DNA of 64,000 nt. It comes from Vulcanimicrobiota bacterium (GTDB lineage Bacteria; Vulcanimicrobiota; Vulcanimicrobiia; Vulcanimicrobiales; Vulcanimicrobiaceae). The notes beneath the pieces are model-generated. The model worked only from the letters and a program-made list of their open reading frames with translations. It did not search any database and was not told the origin of the DNA. Positions 48,265-59,216 of the stretch are shown here, piece after piece. The translations under genes were made by a program, and so were the position numbers. The stretch spans positions 1 through 64,000 of the forward strand of contig DAHUXH010000008.1 in the NCBI GenBank assembly GCA_027307235.1. The letters run 5' to 3'. The first letter of the stretch is position 1; each line of letters starts with the position of its first letter.

Positions 48265-48552
48265 ATGCACCCATACCGCGTCGCGTTGCTCGTGACCTCG
48301 CTCGCGCTCGTCTGTCTTCCCACCGCAGCCCGCGCGCCGCGTCACCACCCCGCCAAAAAGCCGACTTTTGTCGCCAAGGTGCGACCGGCCAGCCATGCGG
48401 ACCAGCTCTACTCCTCACGCGCGCTGCGGCGCGCCCGCACGATCCTGCAGTTGCGGCTGCTCGAACTGCGCAAGCAGCACCTGGACCGGGTGCGCCAGAT
48501 CATCGAGCGCAGGCTCCCCGTGGACACGCTCTTCGACGACCCACCGCAGTAG
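48265..48552 (+). CDS. Small secreted basic protein
   Basis: The 95-aa protein has a signal peptide (YRVALLVTSLALVCLPTAARA) and a basic helical tail (ALRRARTILQLRLLELRKQH, then RVRQIIERRLPVDTLF). A strong SD (GGAGGAA, six bases before ATG 48265) supports it. The family is not recognised; the helix-rich basic tail could bind nucleic acid or the envelope. It is divergent from RNase J and 78 bp ahead of the Yip1/exporter operon. Confidence 0.65.
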   Translation: MHPYRVALLVTSLALVCLPTAARAPRHHPAKKPTFVAKVRPASHADQLYSSRALRRARTILQLRLLELRKQHLDRVRQIIERRLPVDTLFDDPPQ

Positions 48553-48630
48553 CGCTCAGGGTAATTCCGCCTCGGTCTGCGAAACATCCGCTTGCTTCGC
48601 TACGTATTTCAGCCTGAAAGGATCGAATAG

Positions 48631-49335
48631 ATGACCGAGGCTCCCTCGAAGTACAATCCGTTTTCGACCATCGTCGACATCATCGTCGCTCCGAAAGCCG
48701 CTTTCGAATGCCTTCGCGAGCAGCCGATGTGGCTGATCGCGTTTCTTCTGGTCCTCGTCGTGACCGCCGTCTGCGCATTTCTGTCGACGCCGGCGTTCGT
48801 TCATGCGGCCCAGACCCAATTCGCCAACTCGCCGCAAGCGGCGCAGATGTCACCCGCGCAGCTAGCAAGTGCGCAGGCCATCTCAGCGAGCATCAGCCGG
48901 TTCGCGTGGCTCTTCGTCCTCATCGCCGTACCGTTCGGGCTTCTGATTCAAACGCTGATCATGCTCATCTTTAATGCGCTCGGCCGCGGGTCAGCCACGT
49001 TTGCAAGCCTGTGGGCTTCGGCCGTCAACATCGCCGTGCCGGCGGCGGCTCTGGGATCGATCGTTCAGACGATCATCGTCCTCTCGCGCGGGGCCGAATC
49101 GTTCGCAAGCACGCAGTCCATCCAACTAGCAATACCGTCGCTCGCGATGCTCGCGCCGGGCGGTTCTCCGAAGCTCATCGCTTTGCTCGCACTCGCCACG
49201 CCGTTCACGCTGTGGGGCGCCGGCCTGACGATCGCAGCCATGCTCACCGTCGCGCGCGTACCGCGCCTGCAAGCCTGGCTGACCGGCATCGTGGTGCTGC
49301 TCTTGCCTGCCGTGTTGGTTCCTTTTGTCAGATAG
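48631..49335 (+). CDS. Yip1-family membrane protein
   Basis: The 234-aa protein matches the bacterial Yip1 domain: a soluble start (KYNPFSTIVDIIVAPKAAFE) followed by five hydrophobic helices. It leads the operon Yip1-tolC-adaptor-permease-permease-ATPase, 7 bp before tolC, with SD AAAGGA. Yip1-like proteins often accompany export or envelope genes; the molecular role is unknown. Confidence 0.8.
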   Translation: MTEAPSKYNPFSTIVDIIVAPKAAFECLREQPMWLIAFLLVLVVTAVCAFLSTPAFVHAAQTQFANSPQAAQMSPAQLASAQAISASISRFAWLFVLIAVPFGLLIQTLIMLIFNALGRGSATFASLWASAVNIAVPAAALGSIVQTIIVLSRGAESFASTQSIQLAIPSLAMLAPGGSPKLIALLALATPFTLWGAGLTIAAMLTVARVPRLQAWLTGIVVLLLPAVLVPFVR

Positions 49336-49342
49336 GTAGTCC

Positions 49343-50785
49343 ATGAAGAAAACCCTCGCCGGAGCGGTGCTGTGCGCCGCTCTCTTCCCAGCCTGCGCCG
49401 GAGCGGCGTTCGCCCAGACGTCGATGTCACTTGCGGACGCCGTGAACTATGCGCTCGCTCACGACCCGACGGTCGCCGCCGACCGCTCTTCATTCGCTCA
49501 GGCGCAAGAAGCCTACGCCAAGCAGCGGATGATCTCGCTGCCGACCGTCAACGGCCAACTGCAGAACTTCTTGCAGAAGAGTTCCAACTTCGGCGGTTCT
49601 TTCGCGGTCATCGGCGCGCAGCAACAGAACGTCACCTCGCAAAACACCGCGCAGATCGGCACGAGCTACAACCTGACGACCGGCGGGCTTGCGTTCATTC
49701 AGATGGACGAGGCCAAAGCACAACTCGAATCCGCCACGCAGACACTCAAGCGCGCGCAGGCACAAGTCGCAAGCAACGTGACGCAAGCCTTCTACGCCAT
49801 CGCGCAAAAGGACGGCGTGGTCGGGCTCGATCAAAGCAACTATGCGTATCAAACCGTGCTCGTGCGCAACGCGCAGGCGAAGGAACGAGCCGGCGTCGCG
49901 GCCGGTGTTGACGTGTTGCGCGCCGAGGTCGCCCAGAAGCAGAGTCAATCGGCGCTCGTCGCCGCGCAGGCCGACGCGCAAAACGCGCGCGACGCGCTGT
50001 CCCAACTGATCGGCGCGCCGTTCGGTACCGCATTTGCGATTCCGGCTGAGATCGCGCAGCCACCGTTGCCCGCGCCCTCGGTCGACAAGCTGGTCGCGAT
50101 CGCCCAGGACACCCGCCCCGACGTCCGCGCGGCGCGGCAGTCGCTCCATGTCGCGCAGCTCGTGCGCCGCGGCTTCAACGTCGAGCTGTATCCGCAGATC
50201 GGGCTCTCCGCGGCGTTCGGCAACCAGTTCTCTCCGACCACGGCCGTGCTGCAGCAGCAAGCCATCGACCAGCAATTCTTCCAGAACAACGCGGCCCTGG
50301 TCGGGCAAGGATTGCCGCCGCTCCCGCTGTCGGACAAGCCCGTGCTGCCGCGTGGCGTTCCCGGCTTTTGGCAACTGCAAGCGAGCAGCACGTTCACGCT
50401 GCCGCTCGGCGACTACGGCGCACGCCATTTCGAAAAGATGCAAGACGACGCAGCGGTCTCTTCCGCCCAAGCGGCGTATGACAACACCGCCTCGCGGGTG
50501 GCGCTCGAAGTCCGGCAGAATTACCGCGCCGCGCAGACCGCGCAGGCGCAACTCGCCTATGCCGTGGACGAGTCCCAATTGGGCAGAGAGTCCGCGCGCG
50601 TCGCGCAACTGCAATATCAAAACGGCGTCATCTCACTCACCGACGTGCTCAACGCGCAGCAAACCGCAGTGCAAGCGCAAACCGATCTCATCAACGCTCG
50701 CGTCTCGTACGTCGAAGCAATCGTCAATCTCCGCGTCGCTTTGGGCACCTATGATGCCGCGAGCGCCGTCGCCGACCTGAGGTAA
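49343..50785 (+). CDS. tolC: TolC-like outer-membrane efflux channel
   Basis: The 480-aa protein has a signal peptide (LAGAVLCAALFPACAGAAFA) and two OEP repeats of long coiled helices (TLKRAQAQVASNVTQAFYAI; RVALEVRQNYRAAQTAQAQL) with the closing ENG-like QLQYQNGVISLTDVLNAQQ. It forms the outer-membrane tunnel for the adaptor and MacB-type pump encoded next. Its presence is the strongest sign that this organism has an outer membrane. Confidence 0.93.
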   Translation: MKKTLAGAVLCAALFPACAGAAFAQTSMSLADAVNYALAHDPTVAADRSSFAQAQEAYAKQRMISLPTVNGQLQNFLQKSSNFGGSFAVIGAQQQNVTSQNTAQIGTSYNLTTGGLAFIQMDEAKAQLESATQTLKRAQAQVASNVTQAFYAIAQKDGVVGLDQSNYAYQTVLVRNAQAKERAGVAAGVDVLRAEVAQKQSQSALVAAQADAQNARDALSQLIGAPFGTAFAIPAEIAQPPLPAPSVDKLVAIAQDTRPDVRAARQSLHVAQLVRRGFNVELYPQIGLSAAFGNQFSPTTAVLQQQAIDQQFFQNNAALVGQGLPPLPLSDKPVLPRGVPGFWQLQASSTFTLPLGDYGARHFEKMQDDAAVSSAQAAYDNTASRVALEVRQNYRAAQTAQAQLAYAVDESQLGRESARVAQLQYQNGVISLTDVLNAQQTAVQAQTDLINARVSYVEAIVNLRVALGTYDAASAVADLR

Positions 50786-50788
50786 TCG

Positions 50789-52078
50789 ATGAAACGCACC
50801 CTCCTCCTCGTCCTCGTTCTTCTCGCTCTGGGAGCCCTCGTCGCGCTCGCGGCCTTCGCTTCGCGCGGCAGCAAGTCGGGCATTCCGGTCGCCGTTGCCA
50901 CCGTCAAACCTCAGGAGTTCGTCACCAAGCTCCCGGAGAACGGGACGATCCTCCGGCCGCGCACGCAGACGATCCCGGCGCTGGTCTCCGGCAACATCAA
51001 GCAGCTCTACGTCAAAGCCGGCCAGACGGTCAGCGCCGGTCAACTGCTTGCCACCATCTCCAATCCGACGCTCGAATTTCAAGCCGCCGGTTCGCAAGCC
51101 GACTACGACACCGCGGTTGCGAATGTGGGCACCGCGCGCATCAACGAGCAGAACGCAAAAGCGCAATATCAAGGCCAGGTGGAGACGACCAAGTCGAATC
51201 TGGATCTCGCGCAGCGCATCTACGACGCGGACGTCGCGCTCTACAAGAACAAGGCCATCCCGCGCCAGACGATGGACAGCGACCGGGCGAAGCTCGATCA
51301 GGCGCGCGTGACCTACCAGCAGGCGGTGGAACAGCTCAAACTCGGCGCGGTCTCGGGCTTCGGGCAAGACAGCGTGCAAGCGGCCAAAGCAGCGTTGCAA
51401 AAATCGCAGATCCTCAACCAGCAAAGCCAGCAGCAGGTGTCGTTCACGCGCATCACCGCGCCGTTTGACGGAATCATTCAGACGGTAGCCGTCAATCCCA
51501 ACGATCCCTTGCGTCCGGTGCAGACCGGAGACGCCGTCACCGCCGGGCAGACGCTCTTCACGATCGCCCAGACCGGCGGGTACATTGTGCGTGCGGAAGT
51601 CGACGAGCAGGACATCATCGGCGTTGCACTCGGTCAGCGCGCGAACGTCAGCGGCGAGGATTTCCCCGGACACGTGATCGCGGGGCACGTCTCAGACATC
51701 GCACCGGTCGCGGTCAAATCGACCGACGCCACCAGCACGGCGAAGAAAGTGCTGACCACCATCTCACTGGACTCATCACCGAGTTTCTTGCGCGACGGCA
51801 TGTCGGCCGACGTCGACATTCTCACCGACGACATCAAGAACGCGCTCCTGATCCCCAACAGCGCGATCGTCAAAGAGAAGGGCGCATCGTACGCTTATGT
51901 CGTCGTGAAGGGTATCGCGCACAAACGCCTCGTCCGCACCGGTAAGACCAATGACACGCAAACGCAAATCGTGAGCGGCTTGAATACCGGTGACACGATC
52001 GTCGCGGAAAAGGCTGGCGATCTGAAGGACGGCGTGTCCGTGAAACCGCACGCGGCGGTCGCTTCGCCGGCGCCGTGA
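50789..52078 (+). CDS. Periplasmic adaptor (MacA/HlyD-like)
   Basis: The 429-aa protein has an N-terminal signal anchor (LLLVLVLLALGALVALAAF), a lipoyl half-motif (IPALVSGNIKQLYVKAGQTV), a coiled-coil hairpin (about 120-220), the second lipoyl half (SFTRITAPFDGIIQTVAVN) and a beta-barrel domain. It joins the TolC channel to the ABC permeases. Stop and next start overlap (GTGA), typical of one operon. Confidence 0.92.
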   Translation: MKRTLLLVLVLLALGALVALAAFASRGSKSGIPVAVATVKPQEFVTKLPENGTILRPRTQTIPALVSGNIKQLYVKAGQTVSAGQLLATISNPTLEFQAAGSQADYDTAVANVGTARINEQNAKAQYQGQVETTKSNLDLAQRIYDADVALYKNKAIPRQTMDSDRAKLDQARVTYQQAVEQLKLGAVSGFGQDSVQAAKAALQKSQILNQQSQQQVSFTRITAPFDGIIQTVAVNPNDPLRPVQTGDAVTAGQTLFTIAQTGGYIVRAEVDEQDIIGVALGQRANVSGEDFPGHVIAGHVSDIAPVAVKSTDATSTAKKVLTTISLDSSPSFLRDGMSADVDILTDDIKNALLIPNSAIVKEKGASYAYVVVKGIAHKRLVRTGKTNDTQTQIVSGLNTGDTIVAEKAGDLKDGVSVKPHAAVASPAP

Positions 52079-53268
52079 CGCGCATCATCGCGTATCTGAG
52101 CGAGGCGGCGGCCTCGCTCTGGCGCAATCGCTTTCGTTCGATCCTCACGATGCTCGGCATGATCATCGGCAGCGCGTCGATCATCACGGTGTTCGGCATC
52201 AGCCAAGCCGCCACCAGCGGCATAGCTAGTACGTTCACGTCGTTCGGCGAGCTTCCGGTTCAAGTCGACGTCGACAACTCGCAAGATAACCCGCAGCAGG
52301 CGCAATTCGATTATCGCGATGTCGGCTCGATCGCGGCAGAATTGGGCGATCGCGTCCATGAGATTCAGCCGTCTTGGCAGCGGACCTATCCGATCGTCTT
52401 CGGCACGGTGCGCGACAACGTGAGTGTCATCTCCGACGGTCGCTACCACAACGATTCGCTGGCGATGGTCGCGGGGCGCGAATTGAACGGTGACGACCTC
52501 GACTCCGGGGCTCGCGTTTGTGTGATCACGAGCGACGTCGCTCACAAGTTCTTCGGCGACCGTCCCGCCCTCGGCAACTACTTGCGCATCAACGGGACCC
52601 GCTTCCAGGTGATCGGCGTCTATGCCGACATCCAAGGCTCGTTGTTCGCAACCGGCGGCGGATCGACGTTCATCTTGATTCCGTACACGGCTTTTCACGC
52701 GATGAGCCCCGGAGTTCCGGATTCCATCTACGCCTTTCCGTCGGATCGGAACGATGCTGACGCGGTCGGGAAAGCGGTCGTCACCGAACTTCAGCACATC
52801 CACGGCGTCAAAGCGCGCTATCGGATCACCGACCAGTCGGCCCAAGTCGGCACCTTCGAAACCGTGCTCAACGCCGTCGGCCTCGGGCTATCGGTGATCG
52901 GCGGGGTGGCACTCGTGGTCGCCGGCATCGGCATCATGAACATCATGCTGGTGTCGGTGACCGAACGCACGCGCGAGATCGGTATTCGCAAGTCGATCGG
53001 CGCCAGCCGCCGCGACATCACGCTGCAGTTTCTGATGGAGTCGGTGTTGCTCGCGATGGCCGGCGGCGGGACCGGAATGGTCATCGGCGTCTTGGCAACC
53101 GTCGGTGCGGTCGCGCTGCTGACCAAGACACTCGGCGTCATGATCGTTCCGTACCTCGTCATCGTGATGATGGCACTGGCATTTTCCATCCTGACCGGAG
53201 TCGTCTTCGGCACGTATCCGGCATTGCGCGCCGCGCGGATGGACCCGATCGAGGCGCTGCGCTCATGA
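52075..53268 (+). CDS. MacB-like ABC permease 1
   Basis: The 397-aa protein has the MacB-PCD/FtsX form: one N-terminal helix (LTMLGMIIGSASIITVFGI), a large periplasmic domain (about 45-275) and three C-terminal helices with the coupling loop VTERTREIGIRKSIGASRRD. MacB normally carries the ATPase in the same chain; here it is separate. GTG 52075 overlaps the adaptor stop. It likely pairs with the second permease. The exported substrate (drug, peptide, lipid or siderophore) is unknown. Confidence 0.9.
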   Translation: MTRIIAYLSEAAASLWRNRFRSILTMLGMIIGSASIITVFGISQAATSGIASTFTSFGELPVQVDVDNSQDNPQQAQFDYRDVGSIAAELGDRVHEIQPSWQRTYPIVFGTVRDNVSVISDGRYHNDSLAMVAGRELNGDDLDSGARVCVITSDVAHKFFGDRPALGNYLRINGTRFQVIGVYADIQGSLFATGGGSTFILIPYTAFHAMSPGVPDSIYAFPSDRNDADAVGKAVVTELQHIHGVKARYRITDQSAQVGTFETVLNAVGLGLSVIGGVALVVAGIGIMNIMLVSVTERTREIGIRKSIGASRRDITLQFLMESVLLAMAGGGTGMVIGVLATVGAVALLTKTLGVMIVPYLVIVMMALAFSILTGVVFGTYPALRAARMDPIEALRS

Positions 53269-54467
53269 TGTACTTCGAGGAAGCCGTCCGGGTGCTGTTC
53301 GCCAACACGGCTCGATCGGTGCTCACCATGCTCGGTCTGATCATCGGCGTCGGCGCGGTCATCGCGATTCAGGTGCTCGGCAGCAGCATGGCCACGGGCG
53401 TCAACGGCGCTCTGGGTAATCTCTCCGACAGTTCGTTCATTCTCTTCCCCACGGCGCAGCAGCGCGACGTCGCGAAGGCGGCGATCAAGCTCTCCTACCT
53501 GTCGCGGATTCGCGAGTCGATCCCGGGCATCGTGGATGCGGTTCCACTCGGCTTCTCGGCCGAGGTGGTTCGTCACGAACACGCATCCGGGCGGCTTCCC
53601 ATCTCGCCGGATAGCGCGACGCCGTTCAACAATGCGCCGATCGCGTATGGACGCAAGCTCAGCGCCGACGACGTGGCTTCCGCCGCGAACGTGTGCGTCA
53701 TTACCGATCACGCGTATCAAAAGCTGTTTCCCGATGGCGGCGATCCGATCGGTCAGAGCATCTATGCGGGCAGCAGCCGCTACATCGTCGTCGGCGTGTT
53801 GGCACCGCCTCGCCAAGGCTTGATCAACGCGCAGTTCGGCGGCGACATCACCATCCCGTGGACGACGTACGTGCGCCGGTACATGGGCGGCCGCGATACC
53901 GTCTTTGCCGCACGCTTTCTCACCGACGGCAAGATTCCGGTCGATCAAGCCGAGAACGCGGTGATGGCGAAGCTCAAACAACTGCACGGCGGCGTGACGA
54001 GCGCCGAGTATACCGCCTTCGACAAGGCGAAGTTCACGAACGGCGTCAACGGCGTCTTCGTTGCCGTGACGCTCGTCGTCAGCTTGATCGGCGCGGTCTC
54101 GCTCCTCGTAGCCGGCATCGGCGTCATGAACATCATGCTCGTCTCGGTCGCCGAGCGCACGCGAGAAATCGGCGTCCGCAAGGCGATCGGCGCGCACTCA
54201 GGCCAGATACTGTGGCAATTCTTCATCGAGGCGCTGATCTTGTGCGGCGTGGGGTGCGGCATCGGTCTGACCCTCGGACTCCTGATCGGCGCCCTCGTCA
54301 ACGAACTTGCGATCGTCAAGCTCAGCGGCATCGTCCCTCCCATCCCGTTGCTGCAATCGATCGGCATCGCTGCCGCATTTGCGATCGTCGCAACGCTCGC
54401 GTTCGGATTGTACCCCGCGTATCGCGCATCCAAGCTCGACCCTATTGAGGCATTACGGTATGAATAA
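53265..54467 (+). CDS. MacB-like ABC permease 2
   Basis: The 400-aa protein has the same layout as permease 1: [20 protein letters not shown], periplasmic domain, and C-terminal helices with [20 protein letters not shown]. The two differ clearly in the periplasmic part, so they probably form a heterodimer with two ATPases. ATG 53265 overlaps permease 1 (ATGA) and the ATPase gene overlaps its end by 8 bp. Confidence 0.9.
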   Translation: MMYFEEAVRVLFANTARSVLTMLGLIIGVGAVIAIQVLGSSMATGVNGALGNLSDSSFILFPTAQQRDVAKAAIKLSYLSRIRESIPGIVDAVPLGFSAEVVRHEHASGRLPISPDSATPFNNAPIAYGRKLSADDVASAANVCVITDHAYQKLFPDGGDPIGQSIYAGSSRYIVVGVLAPPRQGLINAQFGGDITIPWTTYVRRYMGGRDTVFAARFLTDGKIPVDQAENAVMAKLKQLHGGVTSAEYTAFDKAKFTNGVNGVFVAVTLVVSLIGAVSLLVAGIGVMNIMLVSVAERTREIGVRKAIGAHSGQILWQFFIEALILCGVGCGIGLTLGLLIGALVNELAIVKLSGIVPPIPLLQSIGIAAAFAIVATLAFGLYPAYRASKLDPIEALRYE

Positions 54468-55161
54468 CGGCAAGACCGGCGTCGCAATCGCGATGCGCGA
54501 CGTCATGAAAGTGTACAAAATGGGCGACGTCGAGGTTCCCGCGCTGCGCGGCGTGAGCTTCGACGTCATGCACGGCGACTACGTAGCGCTGATGGGTCCG
54601 TCGGGCTCGGGGAAATCGACGATGATGAACCTGATCGGCTGCCTGGACCGGCCGACGTCGGGAACCTACGCGCTCGACGGCACCGACGTTTCGCGACTCG
54701 GCGACAACGAACTGGCCGAGATCCGCCTCAAGAAGCTGGGATTCATCTTTCAAGGTTTCAATCTCTTGCCGCGCACCGACGCGATGAAGAACGTCGCGCT
54801 TCCGCTTTTCTACGCCGGCGTGGGTGGTCGCGAGCGCAAGCAGCGCGCCGAGGCCGCGCTCGCGGCCGTCGGTCTGTCGGAACGCATGCGCCATACGCCC
54901 AACGAGCTTTCCGGCGGCCAGCAGCAGCGCGTCGCGATCGCACGCGCGCTGATCAACGACCCCGCCGTGCTGCTCGCAGACGAGCCCACCGGCAACCTGG
55001 ACTCCTCGACAAGCGAGGAGGTGATGGCGATTTTCGCTCGCCTGCACGCCGGCGGCCGCACGATCGTCATGGTCACCCACGACGAGCATGTCGCGGGCCA
55101 CGCGCGGCGGATCGTCCGCCTGCGCGACGGCCTGATCGTCGCGGACGAGCAGGCCGCCTAG
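54460..55161 (+). CDS. MacB/LolD-type ABC ATPase
   Basis: The 233-aa nucleotide-binding protein has Walker [11 protein letters not shown]-loop [10 protein letters not shown], signature LSGGQQQR, Walker [14 protein letters not shown] and the H-loop MVTHDEH. The [10 protein letters not shown] wording is typical of the LolD/MacB/FtsE group. It powers the two permeases just upstream. The order (ATPase last) differs from the usual macA-macB. Confidence 0.94.
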   Translation: MNNGKTGVAIAMRDVMKVYKMGDVEVPALRGVSFDVMHGDYVALMGPSGSGKSTMMNLIGCLDRPTSGTYALDGTDVSRLGDNELAEIRLKKLGFIFQGFNLLPRTDAMKNVALPLFYAGVGGRERKQRAEAALAAVGLSERMRHTPNELSGGQQQRVAIARALINDPAVLLADEPTGNLDSSTSEEVMAIFARLHAGGRTIVMVTHDEHVAGHARRIVRLRDGLIVADEQAA

Positions 55162-55249
55162 CCTCCGGCTCCGGGCGGCCGGACGGCACTTTTCCGGGCA
55201 TTCGCGCGTTTTGGCAATGTAGAACACCCCACTGCTTGAGTAATAAGGT

Positions 55250-56458
55250 ATGAGTAGTCGAATTCTCCCGACCGCCATCGTCGCGCTCGTCGGCGCGGTG
55301 ATCGGCAGCTTTGTCATGATGCTCTACGCGAGCACCCATTTCACCAACGTTGCCGGGCCGAACAACACGCCGCCGGCCGTCATCGCCGCGCCACTCACCG
55401 GCGTGAGCGATCAAGACCGCATCGTGAGCGCGGTCAAGCGCACGAAATCCTCGGTCGTCGCCATCCAGTTGGAAGTGAACGGGCAGCAGTTCGTGCCGGT
55501 CGATCCATTCTTCCAGCAGATCTTCGGAAACGGCGGACCCGGCGTGGTGCAGCCCTATCGCGCGCGGGCGTCCGGCTCGGGTTTCGTCTACGACAGCAAG
55601 GGCGACATCGTGACCAACGCGCACGTCGTCACTCCGCCGGCCGGCGGCCGCATCACGAAACTCACCGTCGTCTTTTCGAACGGCGACCACGTCTCGGGGC
55701 ACGTCGTCTCGTCGAGCATCGGCTCCGACCTCGCGGTCGTGAAGGTCGACAACTACGCGAAACTTCCCCCGGCGCTCGCACTCGCGGATTCCGACAAGCT
55801 CGAACAGGGCCAATGGGCCATCGCCATCGGCGAACCGCTCGAACTGCAGCAGACCGTCACGGTCGGCGTCGTTTCGGCGGTCGACCGCGACGAGCCGATC
55901 AGCAACGACAACGGACAGGTCATCAACTTCAAGGGCTTGATCCAGACCTCGGCGCCGATCAACTTCGGAAACTCCGGCGGCCCGTTGATCGACATGGACG
56001 GTCAGGTCATCGGCGTCAATCAGTCGACGGCCCGCGCGCAGGAAGCGCAGGGCATCGGCTTCGCGATCCCATCCAACACCGTCAGAAAAGTCGTGGCCGA
56101 CCTCATGAAGAACCCCGGCGTCCATCAGGGGACCGACCAGGGCTTCATCGGGGTGGTCCTGGCTAACCTGACGCCGGGCCTGCGGAATCAAATCGGCTAT
56201 ACCGGCCAGGGCGGCGTCGCGGTCTACCAGGTGGTCGACGGCTCGCCGGCGTCGACGATGGGGTTGCAATCGGGCGACATCATCCTGCAAGCCGACGGAA
56301 AGGCCTATAACGACTTCACGGCCTTGCACGACTACATCGGCTCGAAGAAGCCGGGCGACTCTATTCGTCTCAAGGTGTGGTCGCAGGGCATCGTCAAGGA
56401 CGTCACCGTTCGCCTTAGCGAGCGTCCCGCCGGTCAGCCTGCCCCGCAGGGTCCTTAA
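55250..56458 (+). CDS. HtrA/DegP-like serine protease, membrane-anchored
   Basis: The 402-aa protein has an N-terminal anchor (IVALVGAVIGSFVMMLYA), a trypsin-like domain with His125 (VTNAHVV), Asp160 (SDLAVVKV) and Ser242 (NFGNSGGPLI), and one PDZ domain (about 295-385; GVAVYQVVDGSPASTMGLQS). It should degrade or refold damaged periplasmic proteins. AATAAGG precedes the ATG. It is followed by a hairpin terminator and then dnaK, giving a protein-quality neighbourhood. Hairpin-like sequence at 55165-55190 between the ATPase and htrA is too weak to call a terminator. Confidence 0.94.
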   Translation: MSSRILPTAIVALVGAVIGSFVMMLYASTHFTNVAGPNNTPPAVIAAPLTGVSDQDRIVSAVKRTKSSVVAIQLEVNGQQFVPVDPFFQQIFGNGGPGVVQPYRARASGSGFVYDSKGDIVTNAHVVTPPAGGRITKLTVVFSNGDHVSGHVVSSSIGSDLAVVKVDNYAKLPPALALADSDKLEQGQWAIAIGEPLELQQTVTVGVVSAVDRDEPISNDNGQVINFKGLIQTSAPINFGNSGGPLIDMDGQVIGVNQSTARAQEAQGIGFAIPSNTVRKVVADLMKNPGVHQGTDQGFIGVVLANLTPGLRNQIGYTGQGGVAVYQVVDGSPASTMGLQSGDIILQADGKAYNDFTALHDYIGSKKPGDSIRLKVWSQGIVKDVTVRLSERPAGQPAPQGP

Positions 56459-56489
56459 ACGCGCTGGGCGGCGCCCGACTCGACAAAGC

Positions 56490-56520
56490 AAGGGGCCCCG
56501 GAACCGCCGGGGCCCCTCTT
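56490..56520 (+). terminator. Hairpin terminator after htrA
   Basis: AGGGGCCCCGG (56490-56500) pairs with CCGGGGCCCCT (56506-56516) around AACCG. The following CTTCGTGTT is a poor U-tract, so termination may be partial. It separates htrA from the dnaK promoter region. Confidence 0.65.
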
Positions 56521-56559
56521 CGTGTTATAAGTCGTGCAACATCCAGGCGGCCGATGACG

Positions 56560-56565
56560 TATAAT
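56560..56565 (+). promoter_or_regulatory. Candidate -10 box of the dnaK promoter
   Basis: A perfect TATAAT lies at 56560-56565, 187 bp upstream of dnaK, within an otherwise gene-free 294-bp gap. No good -35 is spaced 17 bp away (CAACAT). No CIRCE inverted repeat was found, so HrcA control is not supported. The long leader to 56752 shows no clear structure. Confidence 0.4.
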
Positions 56566-56752
56566 CGGCTAGCAAAGCAACTTGGGGTAGCTCGTAAGCG
56601 GCAAGGCGCCGCCGGACGGTTACCGCGTCGCCGACTCGTCGCGGCGGAGAGCACTCACCTCGGTGCCCCGCACTTCGGCTCGAACGCGAAACCGCTCCGG
56701 CCAAGCTGGTCCAGAGCCACCGCGAGAATCTGAACTGAGGTAACAATTCAAC

Positions 56753-58615
<1,863 letters not shown>

Positions 58616-58625
58616 CGCCTGATCG

Positions 58626-58654
58626 GCGGATGGCGCGTTTGGCGCGCCATCCGC
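58626..58654 (+). other. Intercistronic hairpin between dnaK and grpE
   Basis: GCGGATGGCGCG (58626-58637) pairs with CGCGCCATCCGC (58643-58654) around TTTGG, a 12-bp perfect stem. No U-tract follows, so it is not a standard terminator. It may stabilise the dnaK mRNA or mark a processing point, which would raise DnaK over GrpE and DnaJ. Confidence 0.65.
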
Positions 58655-58679
58655 TGACCGCGCGTTACCGCACAACCAT

Positions 58680-59216
58680 ATGATTGACGATCAGATGAAT
58701 CCGATTGGAGAGACCGTCTTGTTCGACGATGCTGCAGTGAGCGAAGCGACTATCGATCCCGCGCAGGAACAACTCGCCGCCGAGCGAGCGCGCGCCGACG
58801 ACAACCACAACAAGTTCTTGCTCGCGATGGCGGATTTTGAGAACTACAAAAAGCGCATGCAACGCGACATCGAGTCGATCGTCACGTCGCACCGGCGCTC
58901 GCTGCTCGAAAAATTCTTGCCGGTGCTGGACAACCTGGAACGCGCCTTGAGTTACGGAGGACCGTCCGACTCGCTGCGCAGCGGCGTTGAACAAACACTC
59001 AAAGGCTTCGAGGTGATTCTCTCGCAAGAGGGAGTTCGCGAACTCGAGGTCAAGGGCAAGCCGTTTGATCCGCGTATCGCCGAAGCGATCGGCACCCTTC
59101 CCGCTCAGGACAACGTTGAAGACGACACCGTCCTCGAAGTCGCGCAAAAGGGTTACACGATCGGCGACGAGTTGTTACGCCCGGCGAAGGTGCTCGTCGC
59201 TAAGAAAACCGCATGA
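58680..59216 (+). CDS. grpE: Nucleotide exchange factor GrpE
   Basis: The 178-aa protein has the long N-terminal coiled coil ([20 protein letters not shown]), [16 protein letters not shown], and the C-terminal beta domain with [21 protein letters not shown]. It releases ADP from DnaK. The start could be ATG 58680 or 58695. Its stop overlaps the dnaJ start by 4 bp (ATGA). Confidence 0.95.
   Translation: MIDDQMNPIGETVLFDDAAVSEATIDPAQEQLAAERARADDNHNKFLLAMADFENYKKRMQRDIESIVTSHRRSLLEKFLPVLDNLERALSYGGPSDSLRSGVEQTLKGFEVILSQEGVRELEVKGKPFDPRIAEAIGTLPAQDNVEDDTVLEVAQKGYTIGDELLRPAKVLVAKKTA

Noticed and set aside
56645-56670. CIRCE-like AGCACTC upstream of dnaK
   Set aside because: The right arm GAGTGCT is missing; the downstream bases CGGTGCC do not form the repeat.
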